From assembly GCA_027065385.1 (NCBI GenBank), contig JAMOOP010000130.1, forward strand, positions 20,028 through 84,027: a DNA stretch of 64,000 bases, in the 5' to 3' direction. This document shows, piece after piece, positions 1-8,463 of this stretch (positions are counted from its first letter, which is position 1; every line of letters begins with the position of its first letter). Made by a program: the position numbers and the translations under genes. Under the pieces are notes generated by a model that saw nothing but the letters and a program-made list of their open reading frames with translations, was not told where the DNA came from and made no database searches. Source of the DNA: Campylobacteraceae bacterium. Lineage in GTDB: Bacteria > Campylobacterota > Campylobacteria > Campylobacterales > Sulfurovaceae.

Positions 1-318
1 ATTACTGTACTTGTAGAGTTAAGTGTAGCTGAAGTTTTAGGAAAACTAGGTAAATTCCCATATTGGCTTCTTTTAAATGGTGGTAAGCCAAATAGAGATA
101 TAATTAATTATCTATCACATAGTTTCCTTCAAGAACCACTAAATAGAAAGATACAGTTAGTTAGTTATCTTTTAGCACTTCATGGTAAAAATGTTCAAAT
201 TACTAGAATAATGACAGATGATTTAAAAAGAGCTATTATAGAGTATAAGAGTGAGCATGGATTACCAGCAGATGATACTCTATCTAAAAAATTCTATATT
301 AGCCTTTTAAATCCATAA
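1..318 (+). CDS. C-terminal fragment, possible CsgG/HfaB-like protein
   Basis: The reading frame is open from the first base and ends at a TAA at 316-318, so only the last 105 residues are present. The fragment begins with a hydrophobic stretch (TVLVELSVAEVLGKLGKFPYW) that resembles the end of CsgG/HfaB-family outer-membrane secretion or anchoring proteins. It ends with a short helical part (LKRAIIEYKSEHGLPADDTL) resembling a peptidoglycan-binding repeat. Both resemblances are from memory of the families and are weak, because the diagnostic part of the protein lies outside the window. A 13-bp inverted repeat follows directly and probably terminates transcription. Confidence 0.4.
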   Translation: MTVLVELSVAEVLGKLGKFPYWLLLNGGKPNRDIINYLSHSFLQEPLNRKIQLVSYLLALHGKNVQITRIMTDDLKRAIIEYKSEHGLPADDTLSKKFYISLLNP

Positions 319-323
319 ACAAT

Positions 324-352
324 AAATCTATAAAATTAAATTTTATAGATTT
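324..352. terminator. Bidirectional hairpin terminator
   Basis: Perfect 13-bp inverted repeat (arms 324-336 and 340-352, AAATCTATAAAAT and its complement) with a 3-base TAA loop. It lies between the convergent stop codons at 318 and 355. The arm ends are A- and T-rich on both strands, so it can serve both genes. Confidence 0.75.
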
Positions 353-354
353 TA

Positions 355-1020
355 TTAAATTTGAGATAAAATATCCATTGGTATAATTTGAGGGTAGAGT
401 CTTCTATACTCTTTATTATCACCAATAAATTTCCAACCACTCTTTTTTTCATTAATAGCTAAAAGAGTCTCTTCCTTTTTTATCACTATATCTCTATTTT
501 GTGGGTCAATTTTAATATTTTCTTTGCCATATTTACTTGTTAATACATCATTTAAAACACGAATGCTTAACTCATCATTATATAAATCAGGATTAATAAA
601 TGCTAGTTTAATACTACTTTTATATTTTACTGTAGCAAACTCTCCATCACTAAACTCTTGTATATCTCCTATATCTATAATTTTTGTATCGAATGACTCT
701 ATTGCAATATGTGGTGAGGTTAAAAGAGTATCTATATATCTTTTAAACATATTTTTATTAATTGGTATAAAAAGTTTTGGATAGGTCATATCTATAATAC
801 CCTCTGTATTTAAAGTTTTTAACTGCTCTAAATACTCCTCAAGAGCTTTTTTTAATATAAGTTGCTCTTTTGTATAGATTATCTTATCTTCCTTTGGAAC
901 TTTTTTTGTAATATTTTTATCAACCTCTTTTACAACTTTTGTAGTATTTGTCTCTTTTTTTATCTCTTCTTTACAACCTACTATTAATAGTAGTGTTGTA
1001 AGTAATAAAATATTTTTCAT
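355..1020 (-). CDS. Putative lipoprotein, function unknown
   Basis: Encodes a 221-residue protein with a short positively charged start, a hydrophobic core and the lipobox LIVGC, so it is probably processed by signal peptidase II and anchored by lipid at Cys-17. A charged, Lys/Glu-rich segment follows. The rest looks like a mixed alpha/beta domain with no motif I recognise. I chose the ATG at 1020 rather than the one at 1032 because GGGGAG lies just upstream of it and because it places the signal peptide at the N terminus. The gene is 25 bases downstream of the DUF255 gene on the same strand, so the two may be co-transcribed. Confidence 0.7.
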   Translation of the reverse strand: MKNILLLTTLLLIVGCKEEIKKETNTTKVVKEVDKNITKKVPKEDKIIYTKEQLILKKALEEYLEQLKTLNTEGIIDMTYPKLFIPINKNMFKRYIDTLLTSPHIAIESFDTKIIDIGDIQEFSDGEFATVKYKSSIKLAFINPDLYNDELSIRVLNDVLTSKYGKENIKIDPQNRDIVIKKEETLLAINEKKSGWKFIGDNKEYRRLYPQIIPMDILSQI

Positions 1021-1044
1021 ATCTCTCCCCATATTATAGTGGTA

Positions 1045-2565
1045 CTATTTTTCTGAAATTATATCATTTTCTAAATAGAGTAGTAGTACTTTTGTCATTT
1101 TTGGGTAGCTTAAAGGTTGACGCATTAAATTATATGAGTTTATCTCTAGTGTTTTAAATAAGAACTCGCTATATTCTCCCTCAACTAAAGGTGAAATTTT
1201 TTCTATTAGATAAAGAACTGTAGATATAGCAGATGGATAAGTTAAATCATATATATCATCATATACTATTATATCACTTTTAGAAAATTTCCATCTCCCA
1301 TACTCATAAAATTTCTCTATAGCTTTATTTAGTAGTGTTTGAGAAATAATTAAATACTCTCTATTATTTGTGACTTTATAGGCTTTTAAAAGAGCAACTC
1401 CTAAATAGGCATAATCATCTAAAAAGGCTTTTATATTTTCTGTATGATATAGTTCTCCATTTATATAATATTTTTCTAAAAGTTTATCTATAGATTTTAT
1501 AGCAATATTATAATATTTATTTTCTATTGTAGAGGCATTAAATAGTGTATCTATTACCATAGCATTTATTGAAGTAGTAATTTTGGTATCTGTAAATATA
1601 GAACCATCACTATTTTCCAATAAGTTAGAGTAGAAAAGATTATCTTTGCTCATATTATTTATTATAAAATCTATAGTTTTAAAAGCTATATTCTTATAAA
1701 AATTATCTTTTGTTATTTTATAAGCTTTTATATAGATAGATGCAATATTTGCATTATCATAACCAATTTTCTCTCTTCTTGGATTTGACCAATCTTTACT
1801 ATTTGCATATCTATAGAAACCACCTCTTTTTGAGTCAAAAATATCTCTTTTTGCCATCTCTTTAAGGGTAAAAAGAGCTTTTTCTAAAATATCTTTATCT
1901 TTAGTTAATCTAAAATATTCAAATATTAAATCAATTATAGAAATTTGAAGAAATTTTGGCATATCTCCAAAGCCTCCGTTCTTTTTATCAAAGAGTTCAT
2001 TAATATGTTGTTTTATTATATTTATTATGTTTTTATTAAGTTTAGTAGCCTCTACTTTTCTATTTTTAGGATTTATAAAGGATAAAACCTCTCTACCTTT
2101 TTCTACCATTGTCTCTTTATCATTTTTATACTTATCTATAATTACTTCTAATAACTCTTTAAAACCTAATACATTTGCTTTAGTAGATGAAGGAATATAT
2201 GCTACACTATAAAATGGCTCTAAGTTTTCACTCATAAATATAGATATTGGTGAAGAGCAGTTTTGTCCATTCATTACTTTATAAACTTGTTTATAATATT
2301 TATCTATATCAACCCTTTCATCTTTATCAACTTTTATAGATATAAAGTTTTTATTAAGTAAAGATGCAATCTCTTTATTTTTAAAAGAGTCCTCTTTCAT
2401 TCTTTTACATAGTGCTGAACCACTGTATCCAATAGATAAAAAAATAGGTTTTTTTTCTCTCTTTGCTTTTTTTAAAGTCTCTTTATTCCAAGTGTGCCAA
2501 TCGACTAATGTATTATTATACTCTTGTAAATATAATGAAACTTCATTTATTAAATTAAATGACAA
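1045..2565 (-). CDS. DUF255 thioredoxin-domain protein with altered active site
   Basis: A member of the DUF255 / YyaL / spermatogenesis-associated-protein-20 family: an N-terminal thioredoxin-like domain followed by a six-hairpin (alpha/alpha)6 glycosidase-like region. Residues about 22-60 carry the family block around VDWHTW and KKPIFLSIGYSGSALCKRM. Family members normally have CHWC in this loop; here it reads SALC, so the redox CxxC is lost. At about 506 residues it is shorter than the usual 650-700, mostly missing the C-terminal part. The start is a TTG at 2565 with AAGGA 8 bases upstream, and the N-terminal sequence (NEVSLYLQEYNNTLVDWHTW) aligns with the family start. The substrate is unknown, and the missing cysteine argues against thiol oxidoreductase activity. 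Confidence 0.8.
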   Translation of the reverse strand: MSFNLINEVSLYLQEYNNTLVDWHTWNKETLKKAKREKKPIFLSIGYSGSALCKRMKEDSFKNKEIASLLNKNFISIKVDKDERVDIDKYYKQVYKVMNGQNCSSPISIFMSENLEPFYSVAYIPSSTKANVLGFKELLEVIIDKYKNDKETMVEKGREVLSFINPKNRKVEATKLNKNIINIIKQHINELFDKKNGGFGDMPKFLQISIIDLIFEYFRLTKDKDILEKALFTLKEMAKRDIFDSKRGGFYRYANSKDWSNPRREKIGYDNANIASIYIKAYKITKDNFYKNIAFKTIDFIINNMSKDNLFYSNLLENSDGSIFTDTKITTSINAMVIDTLFNASTIENKYYNIAIKSIDKLLEKYYINGELYHTENIKAFLDDYAYLGVALLKAYKVTNNREYLIISQTLLNKAIEKFYEYGRWKFSKSDIIVYDDIYDLTYPSAISTVLYLIEKISPLVEGEYSEFLFKTLEINSYNLMRQPLSYPKMTKVLLLYLENDIISEK

Positions 2566-2764
2566 ATTAAATCCTTTTTATATTTTTTGCTATAAATATA
2601 TACTATAACTAGTGCTTTTTTATAAAATTTTGTAAATATGATAATTATAAGCACTTTTTATTAATATATTAACGAAAATTTTACACTTCATTCGCTATAG
2701 TACTATAGATATTTTAGATATATAACTATATACACTATTCACTTGTAAAAAGGGATTAAATCGA

Positions 2765-4558
2765 ATGAGAATGTTAAAATTACTTTTGTTAGTAACACTT
2801 TTTTTAAATGCTGGTTTTGAATCTGCCTTAAAAGGGCAATCAAAATTTTTATCGCCTGAAGAGGCGTTTAAAGTTTCTGCTGTTGAAAATGGGGATACAA
2901 TAGAGACTAAGATTATTTTAGGTAACAAAATCCATGTGACCGACGAATCTTTAAAATATACTGTGGAGTCGCCTAAGAAATTTGAGCTAAATGTTACAAG
3001 GCCTAAAGCTCATAAAGTAAATGGGGATATGGTCTATGAGAAGGCAATTTTAATAAATATTCCTATTTCAGATATAACATCAAAAGTAAATGGTGCTTAT
3101 ACTTTTGCTATAGAGTTACAAGGTTGTTCAGATAATGGTATCTGTTATAATACAATAAAAAAAGAGTATCATTTTAAAACGCCAGAACCAAGTTTTTTTA
3201 GTAAAATTATGTCTCTTACAGATGAGGCAAATGCTGGAAATATAGTTGATGTATTAAAAAGTGAAAGTTCATTTTTTATTATTTTCCTATTTTTAATTTT
3301 AGGACTACTTCTAGCTTTAACTCCTTGTATTTTCCCAATGATACCAATTCTATCATCTATTATTGTTTCTCAATCAGGAAATAGAGAACCTAGTGCAATG
3401 AGAGGGCTTTTTACCTCTTTAGTTTATGTTTTATCTATGGCAATTACATATACAGCTGTTGGTGTAATTTCTGGACTATTAGGTGCTGATATTCAAGCTG
3501 GTATGCAGAACCCTTGGGTATTGACCACATTTGGTATTATGTTTTTTGCATTAGCAATTTCACTTTTTGGTTATTATGAGCTTCAACTTCCATCAAAATG
3601 GCAATCAAAAATAAATAGTGCAAGTGATAATGCACAAGGTAAGGGGATATTAGGTACGGCTATAATGGGCTTTTTATCAGCGTTTATAATTGGTCCTTGT
3701 GTAGCTCCACCACTAGCAGGAGCTGTTATATTTATATCTCAAACAGGTGATGCTTTTCTTGGAGGAGTTGCACTATTTGTAATGAGTATTGGTATGGGAC
3801 TTCCTCTTATTTTAGTTGGTATTGGTGCAGGTAAATTTATGCCAAGACCTGGTGGTTGGATGACAGTTGTTTCACAAGTGTTTGGTGTTATTATGTTAGC
3901 ACTTGCTATTTTTATGTTTGGTAAAGTATTACCAGCAGGATTTACACTATTTTTATGGTCTCTGCTATTTATGGGGACTGCTCTATATATGGGTGTATTT
4001 AATAGTAGTTCAGCAACAACTGGGGCATCAAAGTTATCTCAACTATTGGCATTGGTTATATTAATTTATGGTATATCTCTATTTATAGGACTTTTAAGTG
4101 GCTCTAAATCTATGTTACACCCATTTGAAAAATTTGTATCTAAACAAGCACTTATATTACCTTCATCTTCTATTGAAAAAGGCTCTGTAGTTGGTGAAAA
4201 GAAAATTGCTTCTCCACATACAGGTTACTCTATTGAAAAACTTTTAGAAGAGGTAAAGAAAAGTAAAAAACCTGTAATGGTTGATTTTAATAAAAAATCT
4301 TGTCCTTCATGTAGAGAGCTTGAAGAGATAACTTTTCCTGACCCTAAAGTAAAAGCTGAAATGGATAGATTTACATTTATTAGTATTGATGTTACAGAGC
4401 ATACAGCAGAAGATAGGGCTCTTATGAAAAAATATGGTCTCTTTGGTACTCCAAATATTATCTTTTTTGATAAAGATAATAAATTTTTACCTAAAAAATC
4501 TATAACAGGTTTTGTAAAACCTGAAGCTTTTGTAAAAAAGTTAAAGTCTATTAAGTGA
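2765..4558 (+). CDS. dsbD: Thiol:disulfide interchange protein DsbD
   Basis: Passes reducing power from cytoplasmic thioredoxin across the inner membrane to periplasmic thiol proteins. All three DsbD modules are visible. A signal peptide leads into a periplasmic alpha domain with the pair in GCSDNGIC (about residues 120-127). A transmembrane beta domain carries TPCIFPMIP and GPCVAPPLAG, each contributing one redox cysteine. The C-terminal thioredoxin-like gamma domain has CPSC in DFNKKSCPSCREL. The length of 597 residues is normal. AAGGGA lies 11 bases before the ATG. It overlaps the next gene by 4 bases (start GTG inside the stop), so they form an operon. It is likely used for cytochrome c maturation or periplasmic disulfide repair. 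Confidence 0.95.
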   Translation: MRMLKLLLLVTLFLNAGFESALKGQSKFLSPEEAFKVSAVENGDTIETKIILGNKIHVTDESLKYTVESPKKFELNVTRPKAHKVNGDMVYEKAILINIPISDITSKVNGAYTFAIELQGCSDNGICYNTIKKEYHFKTPEPSFFSKIMSLTDEANAGNIVDVLKSESSFFIIFLFLILGLLLALTPCIFPMIPILSSIIVSQSGNREPSAMRGLFTSLVYVLSMAITYTAVGVISGLLGADIQAGMQNPWVLTTFGIMFFALAISLFGYYELQLPSKWQSKINSASDNAQGKGILGTAIMGFLSAFIIGPCVAPPLAGAVIFISQTGDAFLGGVALFVMSIGMGLPLILVGIGAGKFMPRPGGWMTVVSQVFGVIMLALAIFMFGKVLPAGFTLFLWSLLFMGTALYMGVFNSSSATTGASKLSQLLALVILIYGISLFIGLLSGSKSMLHPFEKFVSKQALILPSSSIEKGSVVGEKKIASPHTGYSIEKLLEEVKKSKKPVMVDFNKKSCPSCRELEEITFPDPKVKAEMDRFTFISIDVTEHTAEDRALMKKYGLFGTPNIIFFDKDNKFLPKKSITGFVKPEAFVKKLKSIK

Positions 4559-5412
4559 ATAGAACTATAGAGATAGGTAGAATCAACTCTTTACGAGTTG
4601 AGAGAGATAGTGAATATGGATTATATTTAAGAGCAGAGAACTTTGAAGAGGTTCTATTACCAAATGCTTATGTTATAGAAGAAGAGATGCCTATTGGTTC
4701 ATTGGTTGATGTTTTTATCTATACAGATAGTGAAGATAGATTAGTAGCATCAACTAAACAGCCTTATGCCATGCTTGGTGAATTTGGTTATTTTACAGTA
4801 GTTGACTATAAACAGTATGGAGCATTTGTAAACTGGGGTCTTTTAAAAGATCTTTTTGTACCCCTTTCACAACAAAAGAGTTATTTTCATATTGGTAAAA
4901 AATATATTTTAAGAGTCTGTTTAGATAAAGAGACAGGACGACTATATGGAACTCAGAAGATTGGTAAATGGTTATCTTATGAGCCAAAAGATTTAGAAAA
5001 AAATCAAAAAGTTTCTATTTTAGTTCTATCTAAAACACCACTAGGCTATAAAGTTATAGTTGAAAATTTATATGAGGGTATGCTTTTTGATAATGAGATA
5101 TTTGAAAAGTTATTAATAGGAGATAGAAAAGAGGCTTATATTAAAAATATAAGAGTTGATGGAAAATTAGATTTATCCTTGCAACCTATAGGTAAAAAGG
5201 CTAAGGGTGATATATTTGAACTGAAAATATTGGAAGTTTTAAAAGATAGAGGTGGTTTTATTGAAATAAATTCAAAAAGTGATGCCTCTAAAATTATGGA
5301 ACTATTTGCTATGAGCAAAAAAAGTTTTAAAAGAGCAGTTACAGCTTTAATTAAAGATAAAAAAATTATCTTAGATGGTTTAGGTATTAAAAATTTGGAG
5401 AATAAAAGTTAA
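4555..5412 (+). CDS. CvfB-family S1-like RNA-binding protein
   Basis: Resembles the CvfB/YitL family, cytoplasmic RNA-binding proteins built of successive S1-like OB folds and a C-terminal winged helix. Visible features are the early S1-like block around LLPNAYVIEEEMPIGS, a second S1 repeat (GEFGYFTVVDYKQYGAFVNW, then LFVPLSQQ) and a C-terminal helix-turn-helix-like segment (SKKSFKRAVTALIKDKKI), all in the family order. Length 285 residues fits. It starts with GTG at 4555, overlapping the dsbD stop, so its translation is probably coupled to dsbD. The exact role in this organism is unknown; in Staphylococcus the family affects virulence-factor expression. Confidence 0.8.
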   Translation: MNRTIEIGRINSLRVERDSEYGLYLRAENFEEVLLPNAYVIEEEMPIGSLVDVFIYTDSEDRLVASTKQPYAMLGEFGYFTVVDYKQYGAFVNWGLLKDLFVPLSQQKSYFHIGKKYILRVCLDKETGRLYGTQKIGKWLSYEPKDLEKNQKVSILVLSKTPLGYKVIVENLYEGMLFDNEIFEKLLIGDRKEAYIKNIRVDGKLDLSLQPIGKKAKGDIFELKILEVLKDRGGFIEINSKSDASKIMELFAMSKKSFKRAVTALIKDKKIILDGLGIKNLENKS

Positions 5413-5511
5413 ATAATCAAAAAATTACTTAATTTTTATTATTATCTTTTTTCATGATTGTTACCAATTCTAGTGTTATACTTCATTCATAAGAAAAATA
5501 AAGGGGTAAGA

Positions 5512-6126
5512 ATGCAGGTATATAGACCATTGCCAATAGATGAAGAGATAAAACTTAATTCAAAAAAAATCATTGTGAGTAAAACAGATAAAAATGGTAA
5601 TATTTTATATGTTAATGATTACTTTTGTAAAGTTACAGGTTATGAGGCAAATGAGGTAATAGGTGCTCCACATAATATAATAAGACACCCTGATATGCCA
5701 AAAGCTATTTTCTATTTAATGTGGAGAACAATAGAGAGTGGGGGAAATATTACAGCTGTGGTTAAGAATTTATCAAAATCTGGTAAATACTATTGGGTTA
5801 CAACAGATTTTGAAAATCATAGAGATATAAGAGGTGAGATAGATAGTTATATAGCCTTTAGAAGACCAGCTTCAAGAAAAATAGTTAATGCAATAGAGGA
5901 GTTATATCAATCTCTTTTAGATGTAGAAAAAAAGCATGGTATGGAGGCATCTTTAGTATATCTTCAAGGTTATTTAGATGAGAGACATACTAACTATAAT
6001 GAGTTTATAGAGGGTATTGTAAAACCAAAGAGTTTAATGGAAAAACTATTTAGTTTAATGAAGAAATCTTTTATACATAGTAATAGTAATAACTACTCTT
6101 CTAATACCTATAGACATGCAGTTTAA
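5512..6126 (+). CDS. PAS-domain protein, CetB/Aer-like energy-taxis sensor
   Basis: A 204-residue protein with one PAS domain at about residues 20-125, including the characteristic NGNILYVNDYFCKVTGYEA and IGAPHNIIRHPDMPKAIF blocks seen in Aer and Campylobacter CetB, where the PAS binds FAD and senses redox state. The C-terminal 80 residues are helical and lack an HAMP or methyl-accepting domain, so a partner protein would be needed for signalling, as in the CetA/CetB pair; no partner is adjacent. I chose the ATG at 5512 because AAAGGGG lies 5-11 bases upstream. Upstream in-frame ATG codons lack such a site. Flavin binding is inferred from the family. Confidence 0.8.
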   Translation: MQVYRPLPIDEEIKLNSKKIIVSKTDKNGNILYVNDYFCKVTGYEANEVIGAPHNIIRHPDMPKAIFYLMWRTIESGGNITAVVKNLSKSGKYYWVTTDFENHRDIRGEIDSYIAFRRPASRKIVNAIEELYQSLLDVEKKHGMEASLVYLQGYLDERHTNYNEFIEGIVKPKSLMEKLFSLMKKSFIHSNSNNYSSNTYRHAV

Positions 6127-6181
6127 ATTAACTATTTTTAAGATATACTTATTTTCATAATTGATAATAAGGATAAATATA

Positions 6182-6628
6182 ATGGATTTTAATGAGTTAT
6201 TTAAAATGGGTGCTGATTTAATACAGAATAATAGCGATGATAGTACAACAGGACTTGATAGTAATTCAATTACAGATGCACTTGGTAAACTTTTAGGTGG
6301 AGAGAATGGTGGAATTGATTTAAGTTCAATAGTTTCTAAATTCTCTGAAGGTAATTTAGGTGAGACTATTAGTTCATGGTTAGGAGATGGTGAAAATATG
6401 CCTATATCTGCTGATGCAGTAAAAGACCTATTTGGAAGTGATAAAATCTCTGAATTTGCATCAAGTTTGGGATTAAGTGAAGATAGTGCTAAAGGTGCTA
6501 TTGCAGACGCTTTACCAGATGTTGTTGATAAAGCAACAAGTGGTGAAAACTCTTTAATTAACGATATGTTAGAAAGAGTTGGAGGTGTTGATGGTGCTAT
6601 GGATATGCTAGGTAAAATGTTTAAATAA
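6182..6628 (+). CDS. YidB/DUF937-like protein
   Basis: A soluble 148-residue protein, acidic and rich in Gly, Ser, Asp and Leu, with repeated short amphipathic motifs such as ITDALGKLLGGE, ETISSWLGDG and EFASSLGLSEDSAKGAIADALPDVVDK. This pattern matches the DUF937/YidB family, whose function is not established. I chose the ATG at 6182 because AAGGA lies 9 bases upstream; a TTG at 6161 has no ribosome-binding site. No signal peptide or membrane segment is seen. It is followed by a hairpin that overlaps the start of the next gene. Confidence 0.75.
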   Translation: MDFNELFKMGADLIQNNSDDSTTGLDSNSITDALGKLLGGENGGIDLSSIVSKFSEGNLGETISSWLGDGENMPISADAVKDLFGSDKISEFASSLGLSEDSAKGAIADALPDVVDKATSGENSLINDMLERVGGVDGAMDMLGKMFK

Positions 6629-6633
6629 TTCTA

Positions 6634-6667
6634 AAAGAGTCTTTTATAAATATGAAAAAGGCTCTTT
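6634..6667 (+). promoter_or_regulatory. Hairpin with the next gene's start codon in its loop
   Basis: A 12-bp stem (6634-6645 with 6656-6667; one G-U pair in RNA) encloses the 10-base loop ATAAATATGA, which contains the ATG (6652-6654) of the downstream nuclease gene. A pyrimidine-rich tract with a run of T follows. It may act as a terminator for the YidB-like gene, as a structure that controls initiation at the ATG, or both. Confidence 0.5.
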
Positions 6668-7857
6668 CTCTTTTAACTCTTTTTTTTTCTTTTCTTCACT
6701 CAACCCAGTTAAAAATAGCTTCATATAATATAGAAAATCTTTTTGATATGTACTATAATGGTACAGAGTATAAAGAGTATATTCCAAATAAGCATAATTG
6801 GACAAAGTCCATATTAAATAAAAAATTAACAAATATATCAGAAGTTATATGTGAAATAGATGCTGATATTATAGGTTTGCAAGAGGTAGAAAATATAAAT
6901 GCTTTAAAACTTCTTCAAAAATCACTTAAATATTATGGTTGTAATTATAAATATAGTGCTATAACTCATAAATCTAAAAGTGCCATACAGATAGCAGTTC
7001 TTTCAAAAATACCAATTAAAAGCCATAAAGATATTATAGTTACAAAAGTATTAGGAGTTAGAAATATTTTAGAAGCTAAATTTATAATAGATAAAAATCC
7101 TCTATATTTATATATTAATCATTGGAATTCAAAACGCTCATCTATTGGTAAAAGGGTACTTTCAGCTAAAGCATTAAAGAGAATAATTTTATCTCTTCCA
7201 GAGAGCGCTGAATATATTATATTAGGTGATTTTAATACCAATTATAATAATAGTAAAATTAATTCTATTTTAAATAGTGTTAGAAAGTGCAATCTATTAA
7301 AAGATAAATTTAGTCTCTATAATTTATGGTTAGAAGAGCCTATATATAGAAGATGGAGTTATAATTTTTATGGAAAAAAAGAGGGAATAGATGCTATATT
7401 TATACCTTACTCTTTAATAGATGGTAAAGGAGTAGATTATATTAATAACTCATTTTCTATTTTTAAGAAAAGGTATATATTTCATAAAAGAGGTTATATT
7501 TTGCGTTGGGAGTATAAAAAAGGAAGACATAAGGGAGTAGGGTACTCTGACCATTTAGCAATATCTGCTAACTTTTCTACTAAAGCTTATATAAAAGAAA
7601 ATTGTAAAATTAAATTAGGTTCAATTAAAAAGCTTTTATTAGATAAGGTAGATTTACCTATTAAATTAGAGCAAGTAAAAGTTATAAAAAAATTTAAAAA
7701 TGGAGTCTATATAGAGGATAATTTATCTAAAGAGAAGATTGCTATTTTTGGCATTAATGAAGAGTTGCTTTTAGGAGAGAAATATAATATTATTGTATAT
7801 AAAAGAAAATTTTATAATGGTAAGTATGAAATTACAGATTATAGTATTATAAGGTAA
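6652..7857 (+). CDS. Secreted endonuclease/exonuclease/phosphatase-family protein
   Basis: A 401-residue protein of the EEP (DNase I-like) fold, exported by an N-terminal signal peptide (MKKALSLLTLFFSFLHS). The catalytic signature runs in order: SYNIENLFD near residue 26, GLQEVEN (metal-binding Glu), NHWNSKR (His/Asn), LGDFNTNY (Asp/Asn) and SDHLAI (catalytic Asp-His). The last ~90 residues after the EEP core form an extra domain of beta-rich appearance (KVIKKFKNGVYIEDN, GINEELLLGEKYNIIVY) that I do not recognise; it could be an OB-like fold. Substrate could be DNA, RNA or a phosphoester. It begins an apparent operon with the folate, rny, ppi and cmoB genes. No clear Shine-Dalgarno is seen, and the ATG lies in a hairpin loop. 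Confidence 0.85.
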   Translation: MKKALSLLTLFFSFLHSTQLKIASYNIENLFDMYYNGTEYKEYIPNKHNWTKSILNKKLTNISEVICEIDADIIGLQEVENINALKLLQKSLKYYGCNYKYSAITHKSKSAIQIAVLSKIPIKSHKDIIVTKVLGVRNILEAKFIIDKNPLYLYINHWNSKRSSIGKRVLSAKALKRIILSLPESAEYIILGDFNTNYNNSKINSILNSVRKCNLLKDKFSLYNLWLEEPIYRRWSYNFYGKKEGIDAIFIPYSLIDGKGVDYINNSFSIFKKRYIFHKRGYILRWEYKKGRHKGVGYSDHLAISANFSTKAYIKENCKIKLGSIKKLLLDKVDLPIKLEQVKVIKKFKNGVYIEDNLSKEKIAIFGINEELLLGEKYNIIVYKRKFYNGKYEITDYSIIR

Positions 7858-7862
7858 AAACA

Positions 7863-8453
7863 GTGAATAAAAATGAATTTAGAAAAGAGTGTATAGATAA
7901 ATTAAAGAGTCAAAATAGTGTAAGAAATTTTTATATGGATAAAATAGTAACTCAAAAACTATATAGATATATAAAACAGAATAGATACAAAGTTATAATG
8001 CTTTATGTTCCTTTGAAAATAGAAATTAACATCTCTAATTTAATAAAACAGCTTAGAATTGATAAGATAACAGTTTTAGTTCCATTTATGGAAGGTAAAA
8101 GCTTTAGATTGGTAAAATATAGATTGCCTATAAAAGTAAAAAAATTTGGTGTAAAAGAACCCAATATATCTAATAATTTTTATAAACGAATAGACTTAGC
8201 AGTAGTCCCAATAATCGGTACAGATAAGTCCTTTAGACGGGTTGGTTTTGGTAAAGGCTTCTATGATAGATTTTTTGAAAAGAGTGGAGGAGATATAGAT
8301 AGAGTCTTTTTTATAGGAAGAAGGAGTTGTATCTGTTCAGAAATTATAACTGATAATTATGATGTAGAGGGTAATCTTTATATTACACCAAAAAAAGTTT
8401 TAAATAAAAAACAATTAAAAAGATTAAATATTCGGAATTTAGGCTCCCAATAA
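7863..8453 (+). CDS. 5-formyltetrahydrofolate cyclo-ligase
   Basis: Converts 5-formyl-THF to 5,10-methenyl-THF with ATP, returning a storage or inhibitory folate to one-carbon metabolism. The family motif GFGKGFYDRF is present at about residues 128-137, together with LAVVPIIGTDKSFRRV before it. Length 196 residues is typical. The start is a GTG at 7863; AAGG at 7851-7854 gives an acceptable ribosome-binding site and no in-frame ATG exists nearby. It lies 5 bases after the EEP gene and 10 bases before rny, which fits one transcript. Confidence 0.88.
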   Translation: MNKNEFRKECIDKLKSQNSVRNFYMDKIVTQKLYRYIKQNRYKVIMLYVPLKIEINISNLIKQLRIDKITVLVPFMEGKSFRLVKYRLPIKVKKFGVKEPNISNNFYKRIDLAVVPIIGTDKSFRRVGFGKGFYDRFFEKSGGDIDRVFFIGRRSCICSEIITDNYDVEGNLYITPKKVLNKKQLKRLNIRNLGSQ

Positions 8454-8463
8454 GGAGAAGTAT

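Noticed and set aside
2566-2764. Possible riboswitch or small RNA upstream of dsbD
   Set aside because: The 199-base gap is AT-rich with no convincing stem or conserved motif; it probably holds only promoters for the divergent genes.
6161-6181. Upstream TTG start for the YidB-like gene
   Set aside because: No ribosome site precedes it; the ATG at 6182 has AAGGA at good spacing.
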